Source of the DNA: Owenia fusiformis
Taxonomy: Eukaryota; Annelida; Polychaeta; Sabellida; Oweniidae
Assembly (NCBI GenBank): GCA_903813345.2
Contig: CAIIXF020000004.1
Coordinates: 25,609,985-25,673,984 of the forward strand
Direction: 5' to 3'
DNA length: 64,000 nucleotides
The stretch's first letter is position 1. Each line of letters starts with the position of its first letter. The notes below the pieces were generated by a model. It did no database searches and was not told the DNA's origin. It saw only the letters and a list, made by a program, of their open reading frames with translations. Made by a program: the position numbers and the translations under genes. This document shows positions 1-12,100 of this stretch, in pieces.

Positions 1-522
1 TTGAATCAGTTATAAACAGGGATAATCAACAGATATATGAGAGGGTCAGGCATTTTTTTTTTACTTGGAGACCTCGACTCGAGGAGTTTGCTGCATTTTC
101 TTGTTATACAAGAAAGGTGATACAGTGTAACACCCCTACGCTAGAATGAACTTTCCCAAAAACATGTTGGAAGAGTCCATCCATAATAATCCCAGTAGTA
201 TGAAGGGGTGGTAGGTGACTATTTAATGAAACAGGGAGTATCAAAATGGAATCAGTTGAAGGTAGAAATTTTGTCAAAATTTTCATCTCTGCTGTTGGTC
301 AATCCATATGCCATATATGGACATGCGAACTATACTTAAATGTCAGAAAATTAAAGATCTCATTTGGAAAATATCATGCAATTAAATTTTTCATTGAATT
401 TTCATGTTTTCTCAACATTAGTTCAAACATCCATTTATTATGTAAAAAATTGTTTTTTACAGAATGTCTAAAAATTGTTGTTTTACTGGCACATTTAGTA
501 AATTAGTATAAAGTCCTATAAA

Positions 523-1002
523 CACACGGGAATAGCCTGACAACGGTAAAGTCTGTCGCTTCAATTAGATTTTCATGAACTGTATGTTTAATAGAGCACC
601 TAGACTAAATTCCTTTGGAATAATAATCAATCAAAGTGTCTTTATACTCATTGTACAGTTAATAATGATCTACCATTGAAATAAAGCCTTTAGTTTAACC
701 TATCAAAATGAGATACGGGACAATGGACACTGTATTAACATGCCGTTGTCCTTGTAAATTATTTGAAATTCAAATTATGTTGTCATTGACGATATCGTAG
801 TTGCTATATTGTAGCGATTCTCGACCAAAGATCGAAATTGAGATTTCATACAATATATCATCACGAGAGCTTAATACATGCACAGAATTAAGGACGATAA
901 AATTCCATGAAACACGGGCCAAGTGATCAAAGAGTTGAAGCATTTATGTCCGTTATTATGACAACGGTATCTGACTTTCCCGTGTCAGGCTATTCCGGTG
1001 TG
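523..1002. mobile_element. 480-bp MITE with CAC-ended inverted repeats and 5-bp TSD
   Basis: The left end reads CACACGGGAATAGCCTGACA and the right end is its near-perfect reverse complement (one mismatch in the first 20 bases). ATAAA flanks both sides (518-522 and 1003-1007). The duplicated segment at about 19910 lacks the insert, which gives an empty site. No coding capacity is visible. The CAC ends and 5-bp duplication resemble Transib/RAG-type elements, but the AT-rich target does not fit Transib's usual preference, so the superfamily is open. Confidence 0.85.
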
Positions 1003-1269
1003 ATAAAGAAATATTTTTATTTAATTAGGAACAAATAAAAATACATTAAATTAAACTCATGCCAAAAAATCAGGTTTTAGGGAAGTAGTATTGAATATTC
1101 ATGGTGAGTAAATGATGCAAAGCCAGTTACAAAATTCATCAAAATTATATGCATGCTTCATTATTTATTTATGAATTGTGATGTTCTCTTATTGACAATA
1201 CTTGTGTTATAATGTCAATACATTTTTAATAATGTCAATACTTGTGTTATAATGTCAATACATTTTTAA

Positions 1270-2034
1270 AGTCCCAGTCTAAAGTTTGAAAATATTTTTT
1301 TATCATTCATTTACTATTTGTCAGGACTTAAAAAGTGATTTTAGAGATTTCTGAACTAAAAAGATTTTTTGAAAAAAAGTTGTGAGCATTTCATTTCTCA
1401 AATATTTAAATTTCCCGCCATTTTTCAAAAAAGTTGAAATTTCTTAATCATCAAATATTTCTTAATGCATTTCAAAAAAGATTATCTTTTTAACACCAAT
1501 GCAAAGATTGAACAAAAGACACACTATTTCAATAATAAAATGTCATATTTAATGGTCCTCTTCAATGTTTTAGCTTATCAAAAATATTTTGAAACATTAG
1601 TGATGTCACTAAGGTAACAAAAACTTTTTGAAAAAAATTGAATTTTTTTTTTCGATGGCAATCTTTTCTAAATATGCTAGACTTTCATAAAAAAACAATG
1701 TTGATTGTCTAACCAGGTTAAAAAGAAGAATAAATTATGTTTTAGATATCAATGTACCATTGGTTTCTATGAGAACTAAAATTTTGAAATGCATTTTTCT
1801 CAGAACCATTTTCATGCACTGATAAGTTCATTTCTCGCTTGTTTATCAACCGATTTTCTTAATTTTTCGGCAAAAAACATGGGAGGATGAATGCTATGCA
1901 TTGGTATGAATTTTGGCTAATTAGAAGATATGAGTGACCTCTAAAAGTTGGTTTTAAATAAATTCACAAATTTTGGAACAAAAGTCTATCAACTACAATA
2001 TAAGCCAAAGTGGTTTAAACTTTACATGGGGCCT
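1270..2034. mobile_element. 765-bp non-autonomous element with TTAA target duplication
   Basis: The insert is flanked by TTAA on both sides (1266-1269 and 2035-2038). The duplicated segment at about 20188 carries a single TTAA in the same context. The imperfect terminal inverted repeats begin AGTCCCAGTCTAAAGTTT on the left and, reverse-complemented, AGGCCCCATGTAAAGTTT on the right. TTAA duplication is the signature of piggyBac and Kolobok families. No transposase is visible inside. Confidence 0.8.
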
Positions 2035-2111
2035 TTAACAATGTCAATACTTATACTTTATATTTTTGTTATAATGTCAAAATGCCAAAAGCTTGTCAAA
2101 CAAGCAAATGG

Positions 2112-2356
2112 GAATACAGGAATTTCATTGAAATTTCTGACAATTATTATACAAACAAAACAATTGAAACCAAAACGCAGAATAATTAGCAAATGTGAAT
2201 ACAGGAGTTTCATTGAAATTTCTGACAATTTTTATACAAACAAAACAATTGAAACCAAAACGCAGAATAATTAGCATATGTGAATACAGGAGTTTCATTG
2301 AAATTTCTAACAATTATTATACAAACAAAACAATTGAAACCAAAACGCAGAATAGT
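2112..2356. repeat. ~85-bp minisatellite, 3 copies
   Basis: Three tandem units each contain GGAATTTCATTGAAATTTCT (or GGAGTTTC...) and end in CAGAATAATTAGC or a variant. The homologous array in copy 2 of the duplication has four units, so unit number changed after duplication. The small reading frames across it are repeat artefacts. Confidence 0.9.
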
Positions 2357-3198
2357 TAGCTTTTTTATGGAACAAAATTGATTATTTTTTTAATGAAAAT
2401 GTCTTCTATGTAACAATTACCTCAAAAGAACCAAGTGTAATACATGTATTTGTACAATAAATAAACAAAAGTCTGAAAGTTAGTTTTATAATAAGTCTAA
2501 TATACAATTTTCTGTTCATTTATTTAATTATAAATATTTGTACAGAACTATATACAAATGTATATTTATTTATCAATTATCATAATTATGTATAGAAATG
2601 CATTTTTATACGTACTTATACATATTTTATGCAAATAATTTGAAGAATTTTTTTTACAAATATAAATCATAAGATTCACTGGTCTGGAACTACAGTCTAA
2701 CACACTGCCCCAAAATATGGAAAAAATTGAGCCAAGTTCATTATATTCACATAAACTGATAAAAACAGTAAATAAGGGGGGGGGGGGGGGTCGAGGAAGT
2801 CTGGTGAGATAAAGGATATGGATACCTTTTGGCCAAAAATATAAGGTATATTTTCCTATGCATGTTTATCATACTCAGGTATAGACTATGGGGTAAAAAG
2901 GTTGCCAAACTTTTGGAGGGGAGTGTATTTATCTTTTAAAAGTAAATAAACAACCCCCATAAAAGAACCTCAGTGTCATGCCAAAAGGATCATTTGCTTA
3001 AAACATGGCATAACAATTAAAAAACCTCTAATGACCCCACCCCTTTCATCTACTGAATTGTCTGGACTCCATATTGCAGGAGATATCTTCATTCACACAT
3101 GCAAATACTATATACAATATGATTACACAATACAAGGAGTAAATGTTGTAAGTGGCCAATCTGCACTAATTGGCGCACCTAAGGTGAAGGTTGTGCAG

Positions 3199-6100
3199 TG
3201 GCAGTTAGCATGCTTGAGGCTTGTAACAATGACCTTCAGATGGCAATAGGGATGCATGTTGATGGAACATCGACCAATCAGAATGATGATATAGTGGCAC
3301 TCCCCCAGGCCTCAACCAATCAGAGGGCAGAATCTAGGAAAAGAGCAGGGTCCCCTATCGTGCTGGATGATGATAAGTAAGTAGAACTCAGGGTAGAACT
3401 TAAATTCCAAAAGCACACACTAACCTATGTAACTTTAATATTCTGATTTGAAATGGGCTTGATGATATAATTTTCTCTAATTGTAGAAATCAGAAAAAGA
3501 TTTTGCAGGCCGATAGCCAGCTTTTGCTAAGGGGGTTCACATTTCAAAAAATTCCAAGGGGAGTCACATTTGACTTTGGCTCAAAATCACTTGAAAATTG
3601 CTGAGAATGGTGAAAAACTGCTTGATTTTGATCAAAATTTTGGCCAGGGGGAGTTGCTCATCCGCCTTGTTCTTTATAAGATTATTTCAAATTTCAATCG
3701 AAGTCTTTATCTTTTATAGAGACCAGTAGATTATAATGTGCTAGTAAATGAATTATGTGGCATTTCTAGAAATTCAAAATAAAACATGCCGAGTAAACAC
3801 ATAATTCTGGGACTGACCTGTGTTTCATGTTGATTGTTTTTATAAAATTTTTTCAAATTCCAACCTAAGTTGAGATCAGTTCAGAATTTGTTATTTTGCT
3901 TATAGTTCTCTTGAGGCTGATGGCGTCAGGGCACCCATTCCACAGAAAACTGAAAAGCTAGTGGATGATTACACATTTTCATTTGGTGAGTAAATATATG
4001 TATTTTCTGGTGTCATTTGGTGCAAAAAGTAAAGGACTATCTCCTCAAAATTTCACATTTTTGAACATTTGATTAGACAGTGCGCTCTGAAATTACGGTA
4101 CCGTATGGTACTATTGGAGTATTGTGTCGTACTGTGTTCATGGTAGTATAATGGTACCATATTTTACCATACCATACAGTACCACAGCCAAAAGAGTACT
4201 GTATGGTACTCTTGGAGATTGCCTGTGTATATCATCAAACAACAATTTTTCCTTGATTGATATAACTCACTGTTTTGTTTTATAGGCAACAGAGGCAGGA
4301 GACGGATCGCCAAATCTGTCTTTGATGGATTTAGAGACTTCCAAGCTGAGGCTCGTGAGTTATATACAATCTTACCATTTACACTGTTTCCTAATCAGTA
4401 ATCAGTTATTCTGACAACCCTCTAATGCAAAAATACTATTCTATATACGTCCTTTAACAATCTCAGTGTGGCTTTCATTGGATTTCATTTGAGTTTAAAT
4501 GTGAAATTAATGTAAGTTACTAGGAGATAGAAAATTAAGTATAATGTTTTTCTGATAGTAAAATTTCATTGAATATTGGCTGGCTAGATCTCAATCGTTG
4601 CTATGGTAACCATGGTTACTTGGTGACTGTTGTTGTTTTCAGGAGAACAATAGTCTCTAGGCTTTGTCACTATCAGTAACAGCATCAAAAGCACTGATTT
4701 TATACTAAGATTCTTGCTCTGGTTACTGTTGTCGTTACCAGGACAAGGATATTCATTTTGTACTGAGATTATTGCTATGGTTACTGTTGTTAGTTACTGT
4801 TGTTATTATTTCCAGGACAACAAGAAGAGTCTCTAGGTTTTGTCACTCCCAGTTCCAGTGGTAGCAGCTCAGATCCTGTATTTTTAAATAGCTCAAAGAA
4901 GAAAACTTTGGAAGATTTATTCAGGCCACCAATTGATCTCATGTTCAAAGGATCATTCCATTCAGTGAGTATCTTTGACGGCTTAATTTAGAGGCGCTTA
5001 TTGAAAAAATGGAGGGGGTCTTTTAGAGGAGCTTAATTGAAAAAATGGAGATGGTCTTGTAGAGGTGCTTAATTGAAGAAAGGAGGTGTTTTTAGAGGTG
5101 CTTGAATGATAAAAGAAGGGGGCTTTTAGAGTCGTTAATTGAAAAAATGGAGGGGGTCTTCTCGAGGTGCTTAATAGAAAAAATAGAGGGGGTCTTGTAG
5201 AGGCGCTTAATTGAAAAAATGGAGAGAGACTTTTAGACTGAGCTTAATTTTTACCAGAAGTGGTGACATATTTTTGTAGCATTTGGCATCTGTAACAAAT
5301 AGCAGGTGGTGACATTTTGCATTTAAATGCCTTGTTGACTAAAATACAATGTACCTTAGGCAAGAAAATTATTGTTTATGATCACCATCCATTCTGTGAA
5401 GTCCTCCTGTGTTAATTTCTATTTCAGTTCATTTAGGGGTGGGGTGTGAAGAGGGGGCCACAAAATTGCTTGATGTAGGACTACCTATGATATTTATGAA
5501 AAATCTTGATTTTTCTATGTCACCACCCTAAGTGGCATATTGTTACAGTCTCCAACTCTTTTGTCTTGGCGGTTTTGTTCGACATCTGCAACAGGGCAGC
5601 CATAGCGGCATCTGTAACAAATGGCAGGTGGTGACATTTTGCAAATTTGAAATCGCCCACACATACTCGATTCATCCTTCCATCTGTTAATGATTTTTGG
5701 ATACATGAAAACAACTATTAATCTGACCACTTGAATGTATTTAACAGTGCTGATTCTATATATTTGTAATTTTTTTTTTAATTTAGGCTTGAGAACAAGG
5801 CAGCAGTTCCAATAAATGGCTGATGGTGAACATCCAAAATGTCCAGGAATTTTCATGCCAGGTGTTAAATCGGGATATCTGGAACAATCATGCTGTTAAA
5901 ACAATTATAGAAACTCACTTTATATTCTGGCAGGTATGTGGTATACAAGGGTGACATCTATTATATCAGCTTTATCAGATTTAAAATGACTATTTTTGCT
6001 TGTGTCTTTAGAGTGCAAAAAGCATGAAGTTGATAATTCAAAGATTATTTATAGTTTTGAAGCACTGGCATGGCTCGGCTGTCTGGAAAATTTGTCATTA

Positions 6101-9100
6101 TATTTAACAATTTTTTTAAAGTTAAGTTTTTTATTATTTATTTGGATAATTATGTTTACCAATATTTGACATACTGGTAGTTTAGAGCAGGAGGACTACC
6201 CTAGGTAAGAATTACATAATTGACTTTATTTAATAATAATTTGTTGGTTTACTTATCTCCAGGTTTATCAAGATAGTGAAGAGGGGAGAAAGTACAGGCA
6301 GTTCTATAAAGTCTTAGATTGGCCTTACGTTGCGATATTGGATCCACAGACAGGTAAGTTCTATAGTCTTGGACTAAAACATGTTTTAAGCTTTATATTA
6401 TTGTCCCACTGAACGAAGTTCAAGGGGAATATAGAGAAGCCATTTGTTTGTTCATCTGGCCAGGCGATAACTCAAATACAGTACTAGTTGATGGATTTGA
6501 TTCAAATTTTAATGGTTTATGCCTTCTGGGTGTAGGACCTCCGCTCGAGAAGAAATTTTCAAGATGGCCACTCAAATCAAATACTAGTCGACAGATTTGG
6601 TTCAAATTTTATATGCTGATGCCTAGGGACAAAGGAGCTTTGCTTTAAGAAGAGGTTTTCAAGATGGCCACTGAATTAAAAAATGGCCACCATTTTTCGT
6701 AAAAAATATAATCTTTGATAACTCAAATACCAGTGGACAGATTTGGTTCAAATTTTATATACTGATGCCTAGTGACAAAGGAGCTCTGCTAGAGAAGAAA
6801 TTTGAAAATGGCCACCATTTTTCATAAAAAACTGTAATCTTTTATAACTCAAAAATGGCTGCCATTTATCAAAATGGCCACCATTTGCTGTTAAAAATGT
6901 AATCTTTGATAACCCAGATACCAGTAAACGAATTCTGAATTGTGAAAATGAGAATTTTGCACCCACCTGAGAAAAAATCCTTGGGAGATCACTGTATAGT
7001 TTTAACCTGTTTTGTGGTGGAGCATGGGTGGCTGGTTAAGGTCTTTTCCTGTCTGTCATTCTCAAAGGGAGTCACATCCTGTCAACCTGTCATGTGACCA
7101 TTTTACTGCCAAGCATGTGACCATTATAAATTAACTTACCAAGAGAAGGAGAACCCCCAGGGTTCAAAAATGATGTATATCTATTATGTAAATCTGTATT
7201 GAGATGACCCACTGTCCTGGTTGGTCCCATTCGACAAACAAAAATGGTGGATTCAAAATTTTCTAATAACGCTTCGAATAATTTGTTCATATCTGGCGTG
7301 TTAACTAATATCATTATAGCTTGTCATTTCACATCAAGATAAAGAAATTATAAGGAATATGCTTACATGGATTAAAACATCACAATGATGTGATATATTC
7401 AAATACTAACAGGTGAGAATTTTCGCAAACAAAGGTGGTACGCAAGAGACGTAATATGTCTGTCATCGCTGAAGCTCTGGGGGTTTCCCTCCTCTTTAAC
7501 TTACCTAAACATCTACCATTTACCGTCTCATAAGAAATTAATTTTACATGAACAACCCCTATTAACCTAGTAAACTCCAAAACACATAAAAATTTATATT
7601 TCATATAAACTATATTTTAGTTAAATTTAGTTATTTACAAGTTATGATACAAAGATTAAATATGGATAATATATGGACAAGTATATGTACTGAACAATAC
7701 CCAATTGACTGTGTTCTCAATTTAAGGGCATTTTAGATTATTATTGAGACCTTAACAATTTATTGAGCTTTGAATTTTGCTTTCTAGCTCTAAAAATTAC
7801 AAATAATTTTCTGAAATAATTTACTGTCTTACATTGTGACAATGGTGATTTATCAGAAATTGAATCATTAAAACATTGTTCGTTTGCAATAGTGAAATGA
7901 GACGTATACCAGTGTGTATCATTCCAGTACCCAGTACATAATATCCTCCATTATAGTCACAGGTTATGATACAAAGATTAAATATGGATAATATATGGAC
8001 AAGAATATGTACTGAACAATACCCAACTGAATGTGTTCTCAATTTAAGGGCATTTTAGATTATTATTGAAACCTTAACAATTTATTGAGCTTTACATTTT
8101 CCTTTCAAGCTGTAAATCATAAATGATTTTCTGAAATAATTTACTGTTTTTACATTGTGACAGTGGTGATTTATCAGAAATTGAATTGTTAAATCATTGT
8201 TCGTTTGTAAGAGTGAACTGAGACGTATACCACCAGTGTGTATCATTCCAGTACATAATAACCCTCCATTACAGTCACAATAAGAAAGTGTGGATATTAT
8301 ATATATTTCATGCATGAATCAGAGGTCATAATCACATTAGGTTTGTAATCATATATTTTCTGTTGTATTACATAATTCAAAGCTAATGTATTTACATTCA
8401 CAAAACATTGGTTAAATATACAATAATCTGAACCATCATTGGTCAGTGCGTAAAATGTTCAATGTTCTGAACCATCACTTGGGTCAATGTACAGTATTTT
8501 CAACAATCGCATTGGTAAAATACTCAATGTTCCATACCATCACTTGGGTCAATGTACAGTATTTTCAACAATCGCATTGGTAAAATACTCAATGTTCTAA
8601 ATCATTACTTGGATCAATATAAAATATTCTAAACAATCACATTGGTAAAATACTCAATGTTCTTAATCATCACTTGGGTCAATATACTATATTCTAAACA
8701 ATCACATTGGTAAAATACTCAATGTTCCAAATCATCACTTGGGTCAATGTACAGTATTTTCAACAATCACATTGGTAAAATACTCAATGTTCTAAATCAT
8801 CACTTGGGTCAATGTAAAATATTCTAAGCAATCACATTGTTAAAACATTCAATGTTCTGAACCATAACTTGAGTCAGTATACAATATTCTAAACAATCAC
8901 TTTGTTAAAATACTCAATGTTCTCAACCATCACTTGGGTCAATATACAATATTCTAAACAATCACATTGGTAAAATACTCAATGTTCTTAATCATCACTT
9001 GGGTCAATATACAACATTCTAAACAATCACATTGGTAAAATATTCAATGTTCTAAACCATTACTTGGGTCAATGTACAATATTCTAAACAATCACTTTGG

Positions 9101-12100
9101 TAAAATACTCAATGCTCTAAATCATCACTTGAGTCAATATACAATATTCTAATCAATCACTTTGGTAAAATATTCAATGTTCTATACCATCACTTTGGTC
9201 AATGTACAGTATTTTTAACAATCACATAGGTAAAATATTCAATTTCCGAACCATCACTTGAGTCAATATACAATATTCTAAACAATCACATTGGTAAAAT
9301 ACTCAATGTTCTCAACCATCACTTGGGTCAATATACAATATTCTTAACAATAATATTGGTGAAATATTTAATGTTCTAAACCATCACATGGGTCAATATA
9401 CAATATTCTAAACAATCACATTGGTAAAATACTCAATGTTCTCAACCATCACATGGGTCAATATACAATATTCTAAACAATCACATTGGTAAAATACTCA
9501 ATGTTCTAAACCATCACATTGGTCAATATACAATATTCTAAACAATCACATTGGTAAAATACTCAATGTTCTAAACCATCACATGGGTCAATATACAATA
9601 TTCTAAACAATCACATTGGTAAAATATTCAGTGTTTTAGACCATCACATGGGTCAATATACAATATTCTTAACAATCACATTGGTAAAATACTCAATGTT
9701 CTAAACCATCACTTGGGTCAATATACAATATTCTATACAATCATATTGGTGAAATATTTAATATTCTGAAGCAACAATTGTCTTGAAACATGATTACAAA
9801 TGCAAAGTTTTCTAAAGAGCTCTAAATAAAAGATGTACATTTTGTTAAAATTTTTTCTAAATTGCTGACGACAGTTGATGAGTATGAAAGTTTATATTGT
9901 ACACCCTATTATCCCAACAAATGGAGTTTGGTAGGGATATAGCGAAGCCCTCTGTCCGTCAGTCTGTTTGTCCATCCATCCCTCTTAATATGACATTTAT
10001 TCAGAATAGTTTCTCAAATGAAAGTGCTGGCATTTTTTCATGAAAAATTTATCATAACATGGATATTACATCCCCAATTTGTTTGGCTTTTAAGTCATGT
10101 AAGAGTGTAGATTGTGCCAAAATGAGATGTACAGATGCCTAAGCATTTCTATCTTGAAATGAAAATGAGGAGTTATTTGATTGATGAAATATGTTTTGTT
10201 TGATGGGATTTACTACTCCATTGAGTTGCTGATTTTTTGGTTGATTATATTGAAACATTGTGGAAAGTCTATTGCATTTTGTCTATTGCATCTTGATACA
10301 GTGAAACATGTTCAGTGGAACACCTCTAGAAGTGGAACAACTCGGTTAGTGGAACACTTCAGATTTCCAGAGCCAACTGACTTTATGTTAAATGAACCTC
10401 TATAAAAGGAAACACCTCTGTCAGTGGAACACTTTTCAAAGTCCCAAGACCAACTGACTTCATGTGAAATGAACCTCTATAAGTGGAACAATTCCCAGGT
10501 GGAAAGTTTTTACCAAATATGTTCCACTTTGACAGGTTTTATATTCAACCCATTTATTTGAAAAAGCAACCTTTTCAATGTTCAATTACATTTAGAAAAA
10601 AGAGGGGGAGAAGTCATTCTGAAATGTACTCATGAAATATGTTGGGATGGCATGTAGACATTGACTAATCTCTCATTGAGCTAGTTATTCCATAGAATGT
10701 CAAATGAATGTTCAATATCACTGGAATTGTCCTTGCAATTAAAATATGAAAGAACTATACTGTTGAGAGATAGTTGTTAATGTTGCATATATAAACATAA
10801 ATTTCTCTTGGTCTATTTTTTTATCTTGGTGTTTGATATTATCACATCTTTGCTAGAATTCCAGCATTGTACTACCAAATGGTTGAATACTCTATTTCTC
10901 ACAAGTGATATTTTGGGAGACATTGTATTTGATATTGTAAGGAATAGATTGGTAGGTCAATTGTACATGTTGTTTGTAATTTTGTCACCCCTATAGATCA
11001 GATTCTGCCTTTTATTTCTATGACAAAGTGTAATCTTTGTAATTATTTTAATTCCTTGCAATTGTGTTATGTATTGTTGTATGATTTATGATGATGTATT
11101 GTATGATCTGGGATGATCTATGTTGCTGCTTTTAAATGTTAATTACTCATTTGCTTCTGGCAAATGGCTATATTTCTGAAGGTTCTTGCCACTTCTGGAT
11201 GTGTATCATTACTGAATACTTGCCTTTGAATAGCTAAACATTCATTGAAGTACTTCATTGCTTTAGTGTATTCTCCTAGTTGCTGATAGAAACAACCTAT
11301 CTGACCAAGTGATGATGCAACAGCTGGATGAGGATTGTTACCATGGATGTGACGTTTCATTTGTAAGCTCTCCTCATAGTACTTCATTGCTTTAGTGTAT
11401 TCTCCTTGTTCCTGATAGACAGCTCCTATATTGTGAAGAGATGATGCAACAGCTGGATGAGGAGAGTTACCATGAATATGCTGATTCATTTGTAAGCTCT
11501 CCTCATAGTACTTCATTGCTTTAGTGTATTATTCTTGTTCCTGATAGACACAACCTATCTGGTGAAGAGATGATGCAACAGATGGATGAGGGTTGTTACT
11601 ATGAATGTGACGTTCCATTTGTAAGCTCTCCTCATAGTACTTCATTGCTTTAGTGTATTCTCCTTGTTCCTGATAGACACAACCTATCTGATGAAGAGAT
11701 GATGCAACAGCTGGATGAGGATTGGAACCATGGATGTGACTTTTCATTTGTAAGCTCTCCTCATAGTACTTCATTGCTTTAGTGTATTCTCCTAGTTTCT
11801 GATAGACAGCTCCTATATTGTGAAGTGATGATGCAACAGCTGGATGAGGATTGTTACTATGAATGTGACGTTCCATTTGTAAGCTCTCCTCATAGTACTT
11901 CATTGCATTAGTGTATTCTCCTAGTTCCTGATAGACACAACCTATCTGATGAAGAGATGATGCAACAGCTGGATGAGGATTGGAACCATGGATGTGACTT
12001 TTCATTTGTAAGCTCTCCTCATAGTACTTCATTGCTTTAGTGTATTCTCCTTGTTTCTGATAGACAATTCCTATTTGGTGAAGTGATGATGCAACACTTG

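Larger units (their letters stand above)
104..3151. repeat. Direct segmental repeat, copy 1 (left of UBXN7-like gene)
   Basis: This segment matches 19492-21401 almost base for base outside two insertions. The match begins inside the sequence that, in copy 2, forms the last codons of the UBXN7-like gene (TTATACAAGAAAGGTGA), then follows its 3' UTR. It ends near 3151, about 50 bases before the first visible UBXN7 exon. Copy 1 lacks the rest of the terminal exon, so it is a duplicated 3' flank and not a second gene. It is longer than copy 2 because of insertions at 523-1002 and 1270-2034. Confidence 0.9.

Noticed and set aside
1-125. Upstream UBXN7 copy ending at the window's left edge
   Set aside because: Only the last few codons are matched; the sequence before about 95 does not encode the UBX domain, so it is a duplicated flank.
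2777-2790. Poly-G runs (also 34601, 36824, 37903, 38453, 49619)
   Set aside because: They are simple homopolymers at transposon edges or random sites and prone to length error; no function can be argued.
5790-5792. TGA as selenocysteine
   Set aside because: The family has no selenocysteine there, the aligned residue is basic, and I could not point to a SECIS element.
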